Shown here one piece after another: positions 26,501 through 41,224 of a DNA stretch of 64,000 bases. Source of the DNA: Edolisoma coerulescens (lineage: Eukaryota; Chordata; Aves; Passeriformes; Campephagidae). The notes under the pieces were generated by a model that did no database searches, was not told where the DNA came from, and worked only from the letters and a program-made list of their open reading frames with translations. The translations under genes and the position numbers were made by a program. Location: the NCBI GenBank assembly GCA_013397115.1, contig VWZW01000470.1:1505318-1569317 (forward strand), in the 5' to 3' direction. Position 1 is the stretch's first letter, and the number at the start of each line of letters is the position of its first letter.

Positions 26501-28678
26501 GGGTACTGACTAGTCCTTTTCATTGCTTAGTCTGAAAAGGACAAAATATTGCAAGGGAAAGCATAATGGCATGATTTCCCAAAGTAATTTAATTGCCCCT
26601 GATGCTTCCCTAAGTTTTGACAGCAGTATCAGAAGAAACAAGGTACTGCTTCCATGACTTAATGATAATGCCTTCATCTAGGACAGCAATAATTGAGTTT
26701 TAATGTCCTGCACAGTTGCTTGTCATAAATCCTCTCTGTGTGAAACTCTAACCTCTAGAGTTAGGCAAGATTAATGGTTAACAGTGTATATAATATTTAT
26801 TAAACCTCTTTTTATATTGCTTGGCAATCTGTGCTGCCATCAAACAACTTGAAATAATTGACATTTAGCGCATCAACCTTCTTTTGACTAAGAAGCATGA
26901 CATTCATGGAGATTGTAAACATTTGGCAATTGCTGTAAATGTCTCCAAATTTAACGCCATGACCTTTTCTCAGGTAAATGTTTTGGGATAAAATGTAAAT
27001 AGTGATTTGCTGTATGTCAAATATCATGCAACATCAAGTTTAGTGTCTTATTATTCTTGAGAGGTTTGCAACTTGATTTTGACCTGTTGGTTCATCTTTT
27101 AAACTTTTGTAGAAAATACATTTGTGTGGTTTTTTTCAGTCTATTTTTATGACTTGAGGGCTAAGAAGTTCATTGGACTTTTTGGGGGGTAGTTTTACAG
27201 TTCTATTGAAAAGAACCCAGTAAAATTACCCCTAAAATAATGAGACACATAAATTTTAGCAAGGTGATTTTAGTAATGTCGTATGTGTTACACTATTTAA
27301 AAAAAATTTCTTTTTTTTGTTCTTTCTTTGTCCTGTCATGTACTCTGAAGACAGTGCTCCAGAAACAAACAAAATGAATGAAATTCACTCTAGGAAAAGC
27401 AGCTGAAGAAAAAATTACTACGAAAGCTCCAATAAATGTTGGCTTCATTAAGGTCAAAAAGACATTACTGTGGTGTGATTGAGCTTGGTCCAGAACGAGC
27501 ACAGCAGGGGTCTGATTGCATGTGAGGTCAGCAGATAATTATTTATATTTAACCACTTTGGAGTACAGCTAATTTGGAAAGGAAAGTCAGAATATTTTCC
27601 TGGATTTGCCTGTGATCTAGAAATGGATGCATTTGGTTACTAACACAGTTTGTACCAGCGAAAACACATGCAAGCAAGAAACATGTTCCTGGAGTGAGAG
27701 GAACATGGGGAATTACTAAAAGACCTGCTTTGCTCAATGGGGAACTAAGGCAGGATGTCATGAGAGTTGAAACAAGAAACGTGCATGTCTGAGTCCCATG
27801 ACTTGTCTTCCTGTTACCACATTCCGTTGCCATTTGTCTCAGCTCTACACACTCCTACAGACCCTTGATCACTTTGAGGGACAGGGAGGTGGGAGTAGCA
27901 ATTCCTGCATCAGGACAGGCCTCAGGCTTGTCTGAAGGCAAACCCAAACCCTTCTGCTGTTGCTGTTAACAGCCACTTTAACCACGAATTTGAAAAGAGC
28001 TTCTGATATGGAGGTCTCCTAAGGATAGTTTTAGAGCAGAGCACATATATATTTGCAATGATCCAGCTGTCATTGCCTTATCGTTATCATCACTGGTCTG
28101 CTGTCATCACCTTTGTCTTCTGTAGAATGGTCCTGCTCCTCTGACTCATTTAATCTACTGCCTTCAGAATATCAGTTTACACAGAAAATTCCGAATAGGG
28201 CACATAAGGCCTCAGCAAGGACTGTTCCTGTAAAACTTTATCAGCCTTGTCATTATGATCCATTGCAGTTCCTTCTTCCCATGCCTTCACAAAGAGTTGT
28301 AGGAAGAATGAGGATCTTGGGTTGTCATTGAACAGCAAACCTTTCCCCAGAAAATTTCAAGCAAGACCAGACACAGATATTTTCTGCTCAGCCCAGCTGT
28401 TAAACATGGGTCTCTTATACTTACTGCCGAAAGGCAACCTGCAGTCTCTGTTCCTAATCCTTCACTCTACTCAGCAATATTTGTGCCAGACCATTCCCCA
28501 AACAATGTATTTCCCTACCAATAGTCACTAAAGCTTCTGCTCTCTCTACAGGCCAGCAAAACCCTTTGCATGGGCAGCCAGACATGTTTGTTGTGATAAC
28601 TAAGCTTTCAGACATCTATTCACCTGTGTGTGCCAATGTCGCATTTAATGGACCCTCTTACAAACAAATATACTTTAT
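20536..28678. other. Intergenic, no gene recognised
   Basis: AT-rich. A hairpin and adjacent palindrome lie at 22278-22345 (separate entry). Poly-A or poly-T runs occur near 23556, 25540 and 25710. ORFs at 24286-24755 (minus) and 25219-25461 (plus) carry no domain I recognise. Confidence 0.5.
22278..22345. repeat. Hairpin (8+8 bp stem) followed by a 17-bp near-palindrome
   Basis: AGCCAGAG (22278-22285) and GCCTGGCT (22290-22297) are complementary to AGCCAGGC (22312-22319) and CTCTGGCT (22321-22328). The result is a 16-bp stem with an asymmetric internal bulge (TTTT opposite C) and a 14-nt loop. It is followed immediately by AACTTTAAATTAAAGTT (22329-22345), palindromic except at the centre. 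Function is unknown. Confidence 0.8.
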
Positions 28679-28728
28679 AAAATAATAATAACAACAACAG
28701 TAATAATAATAATAATAATAATAATAAA
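28679..28728. repeat. (AAT)n microsatellite
   Basis: AAT units interrupted once by an AAC/CAG segment, then about eight uninterrupted AAT units. Confidence 0.95.
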
Positions 28729-31700
28729 ACAGCTGAAATGAATAGCTGAAATAAAATAGACTACCTAGATTCACTTACCTGGGAATATATTTGGATTTGT
28801 GTTGATGAAAAGGGTATGAAATAAATGTCCTCAGGGTGGGAGGTGCACACAGCAGAACCCATTCAAACTAAATATCACAATATATATTTCAAACATATGG
28901 ATGTGTGACAGAAGTTAGAGGAAGTCTTTAGACTGGTCATTAACCAGATCATAACCTGAGAAAAATATCAGCCATCCTGAAAAAAGTCAAACATATCTGC
29001 AGAGTAACAAGGAGCAAAATCCCCACCCTAGGACAACCACAACTGAAAAGGCAGAGCACAGGATGCTGAATTACTGCTTGGCTTACATGACAGATGATGG
29101 AGCAATAGGGATGAAGCACATTCTACCAGTCTGTCAATGTCTGCAGACTAATAAACAGTAAGTGTGGATATGTTTTTTAAACAGTCAGAAATTAGCTTTA
29201 TATTCACTGTGACATATTCAGTGACTGAAGATGTCTATCCCTTAACTACCTCTTTGCAGAACAGAGAGTATAAAACTCATTATCTCTTGTCTCAAACAAC
29301 AATCAAATACACTGATGAGGAAAAGAGCTAAATCCATCAAGTCATCAGCAGCTGTAATCAATAACCAAAGCCATAGGTTTGGCCATCAAACCCTAAGTGG
29401 CAAGAGAAAATAAAGGAGCTATTTGTTATGGTAATAATGAACCAGTAGTCAATAACAATGTTGCAAACATATAAAAGTTTAGTTGGATTTCACCAGCCTC
29501 CAACTTCCTTAGATACTCTGCTTCAGGATCACATTGAGAAATTTTGACCTTCCATATTGATTAAATGGCAATTTCATATAGCCAATGATTAGATAATCCA
29601 ATCATATCTGCCAAAAGTGATCAACCATATATGAAATAAAGGGCAGAAGTTGTGTAATTTACAGTACAAATGAGCTCGTTCCTGTAGCTCTGATTAAATA
29701 AAACAAAAAATCAAATTAAATAGTGATCAAATTATAGGGGTGGCATTCTTACAATTTGAATTTTTCATGATTCATTTAATTTGAGACAGCACTTAGCTAA
29801 AAACTAAATAAAAAAGAAAACGCTTTTTGCTCCTTCTTTCTTTGAAGTTAATTAGTCTTACTTAAAACTATTTCTTGAAATGCCATGGAGCTATTTTCAA
29901 AGTCATTCAAGTATAATATCTACACCACACATAAAAGTGCTGACAACACCCTCAATGATAAATTTAATTTGGGAATAAGGCTTCCACTTTTCAAAAATAT
30001 TTTTCCCAAGCTTTTTCAGTCCATTCCAGAGAGGTTGATTCTGTTACACTGCTGAAATGACATCTTCAAAGCATCAGTTTGGTTTATTTTGTCCTAAACT
30101 TCACCAGACAATTCAGCCTGGAGAACTGAGGCAACTTTTCCTATGGGAGAAACAGAGAAAGCAGGTGGCTCCCCCAGGACACTCCTCCTGAAGGGAGAAG
30201 AAACAAAGGTGTCTGTGGTCACTGATCTGCATCAGGCAACAGATACAGGTACAGGTGGGTATGTCAAGCATCAGGAAAGTGATGCATGCACTGGCAGAGC
30301 TATTTCTGGAGATGGACAGACTACAGCTGTGCCTGTCAAAGCAGGGCAGGGAAATGCTGCGAAGCTACCTCGGAGTAGCATGCATCATTAGACAGCTTTG
30401 TGTGACTTAGCTTTTTCCACTAATATGGGAATGAAGCCCTTTGAATGGAGAATTTGTATTAAGCTCCTGCCCAAAATGGCGTCTGGACTACACTGTCCAT
30501 TTTTAATCAAGAACTCAATGCCAAAAAAGTAATTAGATTGTCACTGTACCTCCTACATGCAGATCAATAGGTCAAACATACACAAGAATGCACAGGTGGT
30601 CATTTTTTGACAACACAGATTCAGAAATAAAACAATTACTGTAAGTACAGCATCAAAGCTGTACTGTGGACAAACTGGAAGACAGGTTCTTTCTGGGAAA
30701 AATGAAAGTGAAAAATCTGAAAGTGGAAGATGGAATGAAATAAAATAAGAGTGATTTGGTACATTGTTTACTGATGTAATTTTAGAGTTGAAAACAATGT
30801 AAAGCTAGAGAGTGGTTTAAAAGTAGGTCATATCAAAAGAAAAGAGTCAAATGGAGGTGCTGAAAGTATGACAACTTGTTAAAAAAACAGTTTCTATTTA
30901 TAGTAAAAATACTGATTAGGTATAATGAATGAAAGGTTTTGAGTGGTCCTGTTGTAGCTTTGTTGTTTTACTAGCACTGTTCTGTGTACCTTCATGTCCA
31001 GTACTTCAACTTTTTGGGGCCTGAATAATTCACTGTTTTAGCTTCTGACTTTCTTTCTAATCCCTGAACTCAGGATTTTCTCCCCTCTTAATGATTAAAT
31101 TGTCTTTCATTTGGCTGGAAAAACTGATTCTTGAAGACTTATGACTGGAGCAAAGAAAAAGAAGAGACCTCATTTGTCACTTCTTGTTCTGTACATTTTG
31201 GCGATGAAAAAAATAATGATTTCTATGAGAACAACAAAGAATCACTTCTACCCTTTAAGCAAATTTTCTGTTCTCCTCTTTATTCCCCTCCACTTTTTTT
31301 TTTTTTTTTTTTACGGTAGTATCTATAAAGTAAATAGTGTTGAAAAGCAACCCTTATGCATGATGGTCAAGATTCAACACAAGATTACTAAACCTAACTT
31401 TGATCTGGTTTTCCCTGAAGGTTAGAGTAGCATGTACCTGCCCTGGGTACTCGTGGGTGTGCCCTTTCAGCATCAAACTAGTTCCCTGACTGTCTACACA
31501 CTATCTTCAATGTAATCTTTGGAGGAGGACCTCCCTGTAGTAAGGTAGGCTCTAACAGTGCCAAAATCTGTCTGTCATGCTAATTGAGATTTTATTCCCT
31601 TAGGGCCACTAAGGAATTGACGCCGTTGTCTCAAACATTAGGGGCAATTCACTGTAATATTGGTACCATTGTTTATCTTGAAGTCATTATACTTTTAAAA

Positions 31701-34281
31701 GGCTGACATAAAGCTATAAAAAAAATGTGCTGCAGATAAACCTAGACAGATGATCACCCATGGAAAAATTTCTGGGGTTATACCTATAAGAAACTATGTA
31801 ATCATTTTAAAAACCTATGAAATTCCCAAGGCTATGAAGAGCTGTGAAAGTAGATGGCCTGAGTAAATCAGGTAGTGATCTACATGATTTCCACGTAGTT
31901 GCATATAACAGAATTTGGGTTTATATTTACATAACACACAAAAAGAAGAAAATTACAGTTGCAAATTCAAGCACATCAAAGGTGATGCAGTCTTAAATCA
32001 GCTCCCATTTATTATATATTATGATATAGCCTTTAATGACATGATAACATACCCCTACCTCATTAAGTGTGCAGAATGTACTGTGATTAAAGGAAGAATG
32101 TTTTACAGTAGGTAAAAAGCACCTTCTGTTACAGCAGAGGATGAAAGCCCAGGAAAGCTGGGTGTAATTGTGATTTTATCACAGACTGCATATGTGAAGG
32201 CTATCAGAAGGTAGATAAAAAAGGATTTGGAAAATGACTGCATGGCAAAACTTGTACTTGCTAATTTCCGAATACCTTATATTTTCAGAAGTATCTTTCG
32301 CTTAACATCATTCTCTGTATGAAATATGAGTTCCATGCAAGGAAACTACAACAAAGTTATGAGATGCTCGAGTAGTCTTTGACTGGTGATAAATGATTTT
32401 TTATTTCAATTACATTAAAATACACAACAGTTCTTAGAAACAGTAAACTACGAAAAGGAGTTTTCACCACATTGCAAATTAAATTCTAATAAAGGAATGC
32501 AAAGCCATGAGGAAATTAAAACATTCTTGGCTTTTTAGCTCATCTGATACAGATTTATGCATTCAGTCATGAAATAATGGAAGTTTTCAATATTCAAAAT
32601 ACAAATACACTTAAACTTTTGATGTGTTCTGTTAATGCGTTTCTGTACAAAACATTTTGTTGGCAGACAGTCCTACTCTACACAAACAAACTCTAATTCT
32701 AGACCTAAAAATATCATGGTACAAAGTAAATGGTGCCTTCCATAGCTAACCCATTGTAGATATCTTCCAACCATGTTTTCATTAAAACACTTCCTTTCAT
32801 GTTTGTTTCCAAAGTATTGCAGAACCTCTTTCTGAAAGCCAAGCAGGAAGAAGGCACTGTTTCAATTGTACAAGATACTTCTTAGACATAAGAAGCAAGA
32901 TAAATAAGATGTTAAAAGAGTAATTAGTATACTGAATAATTCACGGTCGTGTTAAAACGTATAGAAACTTAAAGATTTATATTCTCTGACTCACTGCTAT
33001 CTCATTTTATACAGGAACATGTTGTACATTTTTCAAAATGTTAGCTGAATTGTAATTGGCACTTGAAACAAAAGCTTAGTGAGAGTAAGAACTTTCATCA
33101 GCTGCTAGCATAGCTTAAATGAGAGTTAATACGGTAAATATTTTAAAACAACACAAAGCTACAAATTGATAAATTATAAACAAAAAAAAATTGTTTGAAT
33201 TAAGTTTCTACAATTTTTGCATGCTGAAACTCAATCCCAGTTTTTAATTCAGTTCTATTTTTTTCTGCAAGCCAAAATGGACATAAATGCACAAAAACAC
33301 TGTTTATAAATCTGAAAAGTAGATGTTTTCGAAACTGTAATGCTAAGGTTTCTGTATGCTAAAGAAATCTTTTTAGTAATACTGTAAAAAGCAAAAATTC
33401 ATCACAGAAGAAAATGAGAAAAACACGTATGAACTCATTTCTGACTTGTCAACAATTTTGGAGTAATATGATATAAAACCTGTGATCTATAATTACTAAT
33501 ACCCAAATAAACTGATCTACCAGTAAGTACTTTTTGCTCCACTCAAAATATCCTGGTTTTTATTGAGTTCAATACCAGCATTTAAAATTCATTTTAGGAC
33601 ATTGCTGTATACTTAATTTATTTCAGCATTATATGCCTAAATATCTCTGATTTTCCTATGGCTGTAATTCTATATATATTAATATATTCAGTCAACAGAA
33701 AGTACTGACTGTGCTTTAAAATGTGAAAAGAAATGTAAAGGTAGCACTTACCAAATACATTAACTATGCACAGTCAATCTTTAATCTTACTTAATTTGGC
33801 TTAACTGGGTTATCAATTGTAACTTGAATGTGGAGGTTTTGGTATCGCTGCAAAATGCAATAAAGATTTAGCACATCTTGGAATATGGGCTGTAATATAA
33901 GCAGTGTAGTGAGATATTCAGTAACCATTTATGAAAGATTCTAATGTAAAAAAAGGGGTTTAATTATTATTTTCAATAAACAAACTGGTAACCTGCTATA
34001 AAATGTTAGGTGGAACATCGCAGTTTCTCTGTTGCTGCACTAACAGTACACGGATTTAACCCTTCTTTTTCCTGCTTTATAGCAAGTTCAAATTAGATTT
34101 CATACGAAGATGAATCAAGGTCCTTGATTTCACATTTCCTGTGAAATCGGTATTCAGGACACTTTCCAAGTTGAAGGCTGCCTACCTGAATTTCTGAGGA
34201 CAGCTGAAATTGGATGAGGTTCTGCAAACAATTTGTAGTTTATACCTGAGGGGACCAGTTAATATTAAGTGTTTATGATTT
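28729..34281. other. Intergenic, AT-rich, no gene recognised
   Basis: ORFs are short and featureless. There is a T19 homopolymer at 31294-31312. The interval 32280-34200 is particularly AT-rich and free of ORFs above 60 codons; conserved non-coding elements could sit there but I cannot test that. Confidence 0.5.
31294..31312. repeat. Poly-T tract (19 bp)
   Basis: Uninterrupted T run. No retrocopy body is recognisable next to it. Confidence 0.9.
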
Positions 34282-34650
34282 ATGGATCCAGAACTGGGCT
34301 CCACAGAGCCATTTCTAGCACGGGTGGAAGCTGCCTGCCCAGGCTGCGGCGCACAGCCGGCTGTAGCAGGGGCTGGGAGGCTCCTTCCGCAGCCCCCCGC
34401 AGAGGATGTTTCCAGAAGAAAGCTCCGCAGCTGGATGAAGCAAGGCAGTGACGGCTTGTCTCAGGGTTGTGGGCACAGCAGGAAAGGGCGATTTGCATCC
34501 TCCACCCTCCACTGTGCACTGAATGCAGCTGAGCCAAGGCAGAGAATATAAATCTACGCTGTGCCTGCACACATCCTGCACATCATCGCTGTTGTAATGT
34601 GAGGCACAAAATAGCACGGATAAATATCGCAGGCTTAAATGTAACAAAAT
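34282..34650 (+). promoter_or_regulatory. GC-rich patch with octamer and TATA-like box (candidate orphan promoter)
   Basis: In otherwise AT-rich DNA this stretch is GC-rich with several CpGs. It contains the POU octamer ATTTGCAT at 34491-34498 and, 48 bp downstream, TATAAAT at 34547-34553 in a GAGAATATAAATC context. A start site would be expected near 34577. Overlapping ORFs on both strands (89-110 codons) have no recognisable domain and reflect the base composition. An unannotated non-coding transcript or an enhancer-like element are both possible; the promoter call is inference. Confidence 0.3.
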
Positions 34651-37600
34651 GAGACTTTGGGAACTCTGTTACCATTAAAAACCCTTTCAATAAGGGGTTA
34701 TTAGCAGCAAGTATTTTTTGCTTAGACAACGTAATTGCTTCTTAAACAACAGGTGGGCCATCATTCCTGTCCTTGCCTCTGTGGGACCTTCTTTGCCTCA
34801 AAGTGCTTATAGCAAGTTATACAGCAAAAACTACACATTATTAGGTAGGTGGGTGGCATCTTGATATTCTTTCCTACTCAGGATTCCTCTGGTACTGAAC
34901 TGAATATCTGCCAACATTTGGATGAGCACCTGCATGACAGAATGTTTCTATCTGAGTGCTGTAACTATTCTAAGGTGATATTTATTTTAATATTCTCTTT
35001 TTAGTAGACTTGCTTGTTGCTCTAGGTTGCTAAATACATCTATATGTTGAATCACCACCCAGCTTATATCCAAAAAACTGTAACTCATAATAATTGATCT
35101 GTATTAGTTTTGGGGATCGTGATTTGTTTACTAAATTTGTTTAATTTAAATACCAGAAAAAAAATCAAAAAGCTTGAAAGACTTTCTTCTGAGTTCATGC
35201 ATCTATTCAACTTAAAAGGAAGAGCTACAGGAGTCCTGATATCCAGACGTTATCTCATTATATTTCCTGGAGATATGTCAAAACACACAGCAATGCCCTT
35301 CACTAAATAAGGTGGAGTCAGGAAACTTTCATACCTTTTCCTTTAAAGTCACAGAATTTTTTGCCTGTATTATCCACATTCTCTGTAAATGCTGGAATAC
35401 ATACAGAAACTCATAGTCAAAGGCCATTCACTTACAAACTAATCCCCAGACCTTCAAATATCTTCAGATATCAAGCTCCTGAATTTCCATTGACTCCCAA
35501 AGGCTTTAGTGACCTAAAGAGCTTTGAAGAGACTTCTTTTTTTTTTTTTCCTTCACACCAGTCCTCACAAAAAAAAGATTATTCACATGTACTTGTCCAC
35601 CACTGGGTATAACAGCTCAACGAAAAGAAAGAAGACTCTTGAGTACACAATTTCATCTCTTAGGGGAGGAATGGAAAAGGAATCCTGCAGAACGGGCATC
35701 CCAAGCCCAAATTTGCCGCTGTCTCACAGTCAGCAGGGGAGAGTGGTTGCAGGGGAGCCCATGCTACATCTTTTAGGCACAAGTGGCTCTCAAGAGCTTT
35801 GCCTCTCTTTTGTGCTGCTGTGCAAGTGACACAAGGAGGATTGCAGTGTACACAGATTTGATGTTATTGAACACTCAGTGTTTTCTTATTAAAGATTTCC
35901 AGAATAACAAAAGGTCGTGGTTCACTGACAGACAGCCATATGTAACCAAATAAAACCACTTTTAACCTGTGTTTCTTTTCTAACAGAAATTCTCTATGTA
36001 ACAGAAAAAAATTGGGTAATTAATCTATTTTTACAAAAAGGGCAGAAATAATTTTCAGATACATCTGGCATGTTCTGTGGAGAGATGTCATGATAAACAT
36101 TTAAAATAAACAGGAAAAGTAACCAATACACTTATGCATTTATTTTAGATAGAAAGACTTAAAACCCCTTGCTTTTAATCAGCTCACTAGCAACAGGGAA
36201 AGGTTATTTCTATATTTTTTCCAGCCACATGCATAGGTCTACCTCACTGAGGTACTTGGAACTTCTTGGGACTGATTAGCACCAGAATACATGCAGTGTC
36301 CCTGTCTGGAGACTCAGACAAAATGCCATACTTCAGAAACTACTAGGAAGAATATTCAGTGAATAAATAAAAAAGTTATGAAGCTGCAGCTATAAATAGA
36401 GCCTAGAACATCTTACTTTTAGATCCCTTTCAGCGATCAAGCAAAGCAGTTATTAAGTGTGAAGAAATTACCAGTTTTCAAATGTGGTTATTTTGAGTAC
36501 ATTTACCCAGTAATAGCTGTACTGTTCAAGTTAAAATGCATGCTAGTAAAATGACTCTGAATTGCTAATAATTAACAGGAAAAATATAAAAGTAATCTTT
36601 TACCTTTGTTAGTGAGCTGGTGATAACTAGTTTTTATGGCATTCCAAATACATGTATTTAGAAACAGTTGTGAAGCAAATGTTAGATAAATAGGATTATA
36701 GAAAAATGTCAAAAATCAAAAATAGGCAGCAGCTCAATCCTTTGCTTTTTCATTGGATGAACACAGGAATTTGCTTTAACATTAAACATTTTACAGTGTA
36801 CTGCACACAAGAATATATAAGATTAAATGCTGAAAAATGATGGCTAATGATTTAGCTTGTAGGATGTGACCTGCATTTGATAAAATTGACAGCACCACTA
36901 GGGGCTTCAGAAGAAGGAAGATCAGACTGCTAGCTAACAGAATCAGATTTCTTCCAGCTGCCAGGAAAATGAAGGTCATAGAACCTGCATCCAAGTCGGC
37001 TGACATTTGCATAGCACAAGTCCTGACCACGTAGTGTCTCTACAGACAGGTGCATAAAACTTGGTTGCAAGCATAGAATTATCTCCCAGGTCTCAAAGAT
37101 GACTTGATGCCATAGAATTAGGGCTAGAAAAAGGTATCAACTCTGAAAATGTAAATCAATTAGGCTATTTTGGAGCAGAAGAGTTTACTATCATTTCATA
37201 CACACAAAAAGGAAGTGGAGACAAAGGGAAAGATGCATTCCCTCTTCCCCAACAAAAGCAACCTGCAAGGCATCTAGCCACAGGTTTCAGTGAGATCTGA
37301 ACAGCTCTCCACTGTAAGAAAATATTTTTTATTATTTCAAAGACTTCTCAAGAATGCTGCTGTTCTTAAAGACCCTAGTAGCTTCTCTGCCAATGGCAAG
37401 TCTGTCCTATCTTTGCTAATCCTGCAGGAGATTGGTTTAGTAAACCAAAATATTTCACCCCTCTTTGTATGCTTATGTAGCTCATACTATATTGTTTAAC
37501 TACTTGAATTATTTTCCCAGACGGAGCAACAAAATGAAGTTAAATTAAGTTAAATTACTGCTGCTCAATTACTTCAGTGGCCTGTTTCCTGGGGTTGATC

Positions 37601-39675
37601 CCAACATCCCTCTTCTCTATGCAGTCTTTATTTAGAAGCACCAAGACTTTTGACAGATTTTTTTTTTTTGGTGCATTTTTCCCCACAGAATATTTACAGA
37701 ATTGTAGGATTCCAGCTTGAAATTCTTGCACCTAAATATCTTGCTTTGAATGTATGGTCAGTAGATGAATTTGACCTGTGACTGAAAGCATCTGAAATGA
37801 TGGCATGACAATATTGTAATGGAAATGCCTAACATAGAAAGCTATATGACACAGTAATTTTACACATACCTTGTCTGAGAACTAAGGATGAATTCTCAGT
37901 TGCATCACCAACAGACATATGGTCTAAAATCTGTTCTGTGAACGTGAAATTTTGCCAATGTAATTTAGAATTATTTTACAGATTGGCTTAGTTGATAAGG
38001 TATTATATGTGATTTGTTCATATTGACTTTAAATCCTAGCAAAGAAAACAGCACCATTTACACTGTAAAGAAATTGTGACATTTTCACAAACTGGCGAGA
38101 GTGTGTTAGAGGTACTTTGCAGCCTCGGTTTAAACAAATGACTTGTTATTAACGAGAGAGGCTGTGAATGCTGTTGCTGGTATCAATGAATTTATGGTTT
38201 ACAGAAGTGTCATTACTGAAGCAGGAGTCACCATGTGGAACATAATTTTTTTAAGTAATGAAATACATGTAGGTCATCAATCAGAAATGTGTGTATTCAG
38301 TTCCCCTTCTTCTTTTTTAAGTGGAGAGGAGAATGGCTGAGCAGGAGGAATCAGTGTCAACTCTTTCTGTACTGTTGGTAGAAATAACAAATCTATTCCT
38401 ACATGGGGGAGGTTCATATGCATGTTCTGTAATGGCGATGAAGGGGAAAAGGCAGAGGCTGTGACTCAATTTACAAGTATTATGGATTATTTTTAATGCC
38501 CACTCATCTATTGTAATTCCTGTCCAGAAGTGCTTAAAAAGAAGTAAGCAATAAGACATAATAAAGCTCTCCATAAATCTCTGCACATTTCTCAGTCATA
38601 ACCTGGTGTCTGAGAGGATCTACCTTTGAAGTGGGAGAAGCAGATGAAATAATTTTTCTCTTCTGAAACCCCCTGCGTAGAGCTTCAGTTCTTGATCTTT
38701 TGTTCTCAAGACACTTGAGAAGTAAAATGTTTATTTCTAAATGACTGCATGTATAAAGATGGAGCCCTAAAGACAAATTACTTTTTTCAGGCAGCAAGAA
38801 GTCTCAAGCTTATTCACAAAAATGCTCTTTGCCACTGAAGTAAAACTGCATATACCAGAGTCTTTTTTTTTTCCCCTAGGGATCAGTGATACAGAAATTC
38901 AAAATCACTTCCAAACAATATTTGGCACTGATCTTAATCTTAATTTGAAGCATGTGGTACAAGCCAGAGATGTGATTCTGTAACCAGCTTCCCTTTGAAC
39001 AAATAGACTTAAAGTTTATAGCAGACACATTATCAGTAAAATAAACCATTTAATTCCGCTTCACATAGAATTATTCATAGGGAAAGCTTATCATAGCAAA
39101 TATTAGCTTTTCCAGTTAGTGGAGGTATGCGTCTTCCAACAACAGTGATACACCCTCTGGATTCCTTCTACTTTGGGCATGATGTAGCACAGCCTGCTGC
39201 CTCCATCAGAGGCTATACATTACAAGTCAGAGGAAGCACAAGTCTGGAAGTGTGGTGGTGGATAGACAGATCTTTATTCCCCTGATCTGCACCTTTTGAG
39301 CAGCCCCAGTAATTTCTGAGGAACTCTGAGCAGTTCTACCAGTCAATGCACCTGTCTGCAGTGTTGTATGTGTGTGCTCCTTTCCTTACCTCATTCTGAG
39401 GACAAGAAACAAAGCCTGACATTGTTAATAAATTTCTCAAAAGTGCTTATTTCACTTAGAGTGAACAGCGAAAGGCAGTGAGGTTGATGAAAAGCTACGC
39501 AGATGCCTCTCAGTGTTTTGTACCTTCTTTTCTGTCAGTATGTGGTTTCCCTGTGAAATAGTTTCACTTTCATGAGGGAAAACATCTTGGAGGTTCCTGC
39601 ATAAAACATTTATTTCTAGATCTCAAATATATCATGGCATCTGACTCACAAACTGAGGCTGAAGAGACCCTTTTC
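34651..39675. other. Intergenic, no gene recognised
   Basis: AT-rich. Poly-T runs lie at about 35539-35550 and 37660-37669. A two-unit direct repeat (AAGTTAAATT) lies at 37537-37556. ORFs lack recognisable domains. Confidence 0.5.
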
Positions 39676-39765
39676 ATAGAATCATACAATAGTTTAGGTT
39701 GGAAATGAGCTTTAAAAGTCATCTAGTCCAATCCATCACTTTACAGCAAAGCCCCAAAGTTTGAA
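39676..39765 (-). mobile_element. CR1 LINE, short 3'-end fragment
   Basis: CATAGAATCATACAATAGTT, then TAGGTTGGAAATGAGCTTTA, then AAAGTCATCTAGTCCAATCC. This is the reverse complement of a CR1 3' terminus (…GGACTAGATGAC…TTCCAACC…ATTCTATGATTC). Only about 90 bp remain, and no ORF2 coding part is left. Confidence 0.85.
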
Positions 39766-41224
39766 ACTATTTCCTTCTCAAACTGGTGAACACTGTTCTG
39801 CCAGCAAGAACTTTTCCCTCAACAAGATGGGAAGCACATCTGAACCTCACTTTAGCATCCCCAAACCTTTCCAGACAACACAATCAGCTCAAGAACCATA
39901 TATCCTACCTATTTCTCAGACAGAGCAGTGTCCCTGTGGAAATTCCCAAAGTAATTCTGCTACTGGAAAGCATTTGCATTACATTTTTAAATATTGGGAG
40001 GGGAAAATAATGCCTTCCTAGACAAAGTCTATCAAGTTCTCACTGCTCAGTTCAGATGACTTGACATCAGGATAACCATTATGCCCATCCAGCCAAATAG
40101 CACTCATTGAATTAATTTAAACATTTGAATATTATCCCAACTGATTTAGATACAGTCAGATGTTTATACAGATTCATATGTACAAAATATTTAAGAAAAA
40201 AAGCAAACAAAATACAAAAGTATTCAGGAATAAGCTCAGTAGTATTACAATCAATGTAATTTACTGCATTAAAGGCAGTATTATAGCTAGAAAAGTATCT
40301 TTAATTGTTTTGGGTTTCTTAAATAATATTTGTTTTATTTATCTCAGGAGGACATAATTTAGTCTAATGATACATTACCCTTTGGAATACCAGAAAGGCC
40401 AGAGCCAAAGCATAACATGACGCACACTATGAAGCAGAAAGAACACAGCCATAGCCTTATCTACCGGATTTATTCTGTGAAACAGAATTGAATTACTTGA
40501 CTATCAGATTTCAGGAGATGCTCTCAAGTACCTTTTAATCTTACTAAGGTTACCTATTTTCTTGAAAGAATTTACAATTCAGAAATTAAGAGGCTTAAGA
40601 AATGTTGCTTCTTACATTTTTCCTTTCCTTTCCTTAATTGCCATTTTTTATAATAGCTGAAATAGTTACTGTTTCGTATGCAATTTCTTCACTAGTTTTA
40701 TGTAATTTGATTTTCTGTTAAAGCCCTGATACCTTCATGGCAAGTTGAAAATCACTGGGTGATAACTTTGCTCTGCTTGAGTCAATGATAAAGGTAACAG
40801 AATTTCAATCACTGTGTGTAGGGGCATGCTTTTAAATTCAATGTTTATACTTAGTAGTTGCAGAACTACTAGCTAGGTATATAAATCACAGTGATAGAAA
40901 TTTAATATTACACATGTCAATGCAGAATGTGTCTTGAAGGCCCAATTACACATCTAAATTGCTGAAAGGTTGTGAGACAAATTTATGATCTTTTCTACCG
41001 ATAGAAATAACTTCCTGCTCCAGCTTTGAGTAAATACTTTCTCTTTTCCTATGTGAAAGCTGATTAACTAGAACTGTTGTTTTAAGATAACAATTTAAAT
41101 CATGTATTTGGACCATTGTTAACTACAAATCTCGCCCTTACCACTTCATAATGAAGCTAAATTGTGAAATAAAGATATTCTTCTGTTCTTTTTTTTCAAA
41201 GGTCACCGAGTTTGAAGCTATCAT

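Noticed and set aside
28679..28728. CRISPR-like or functional repeat array
   Set aside because: It is a plain AAT microsatellite.
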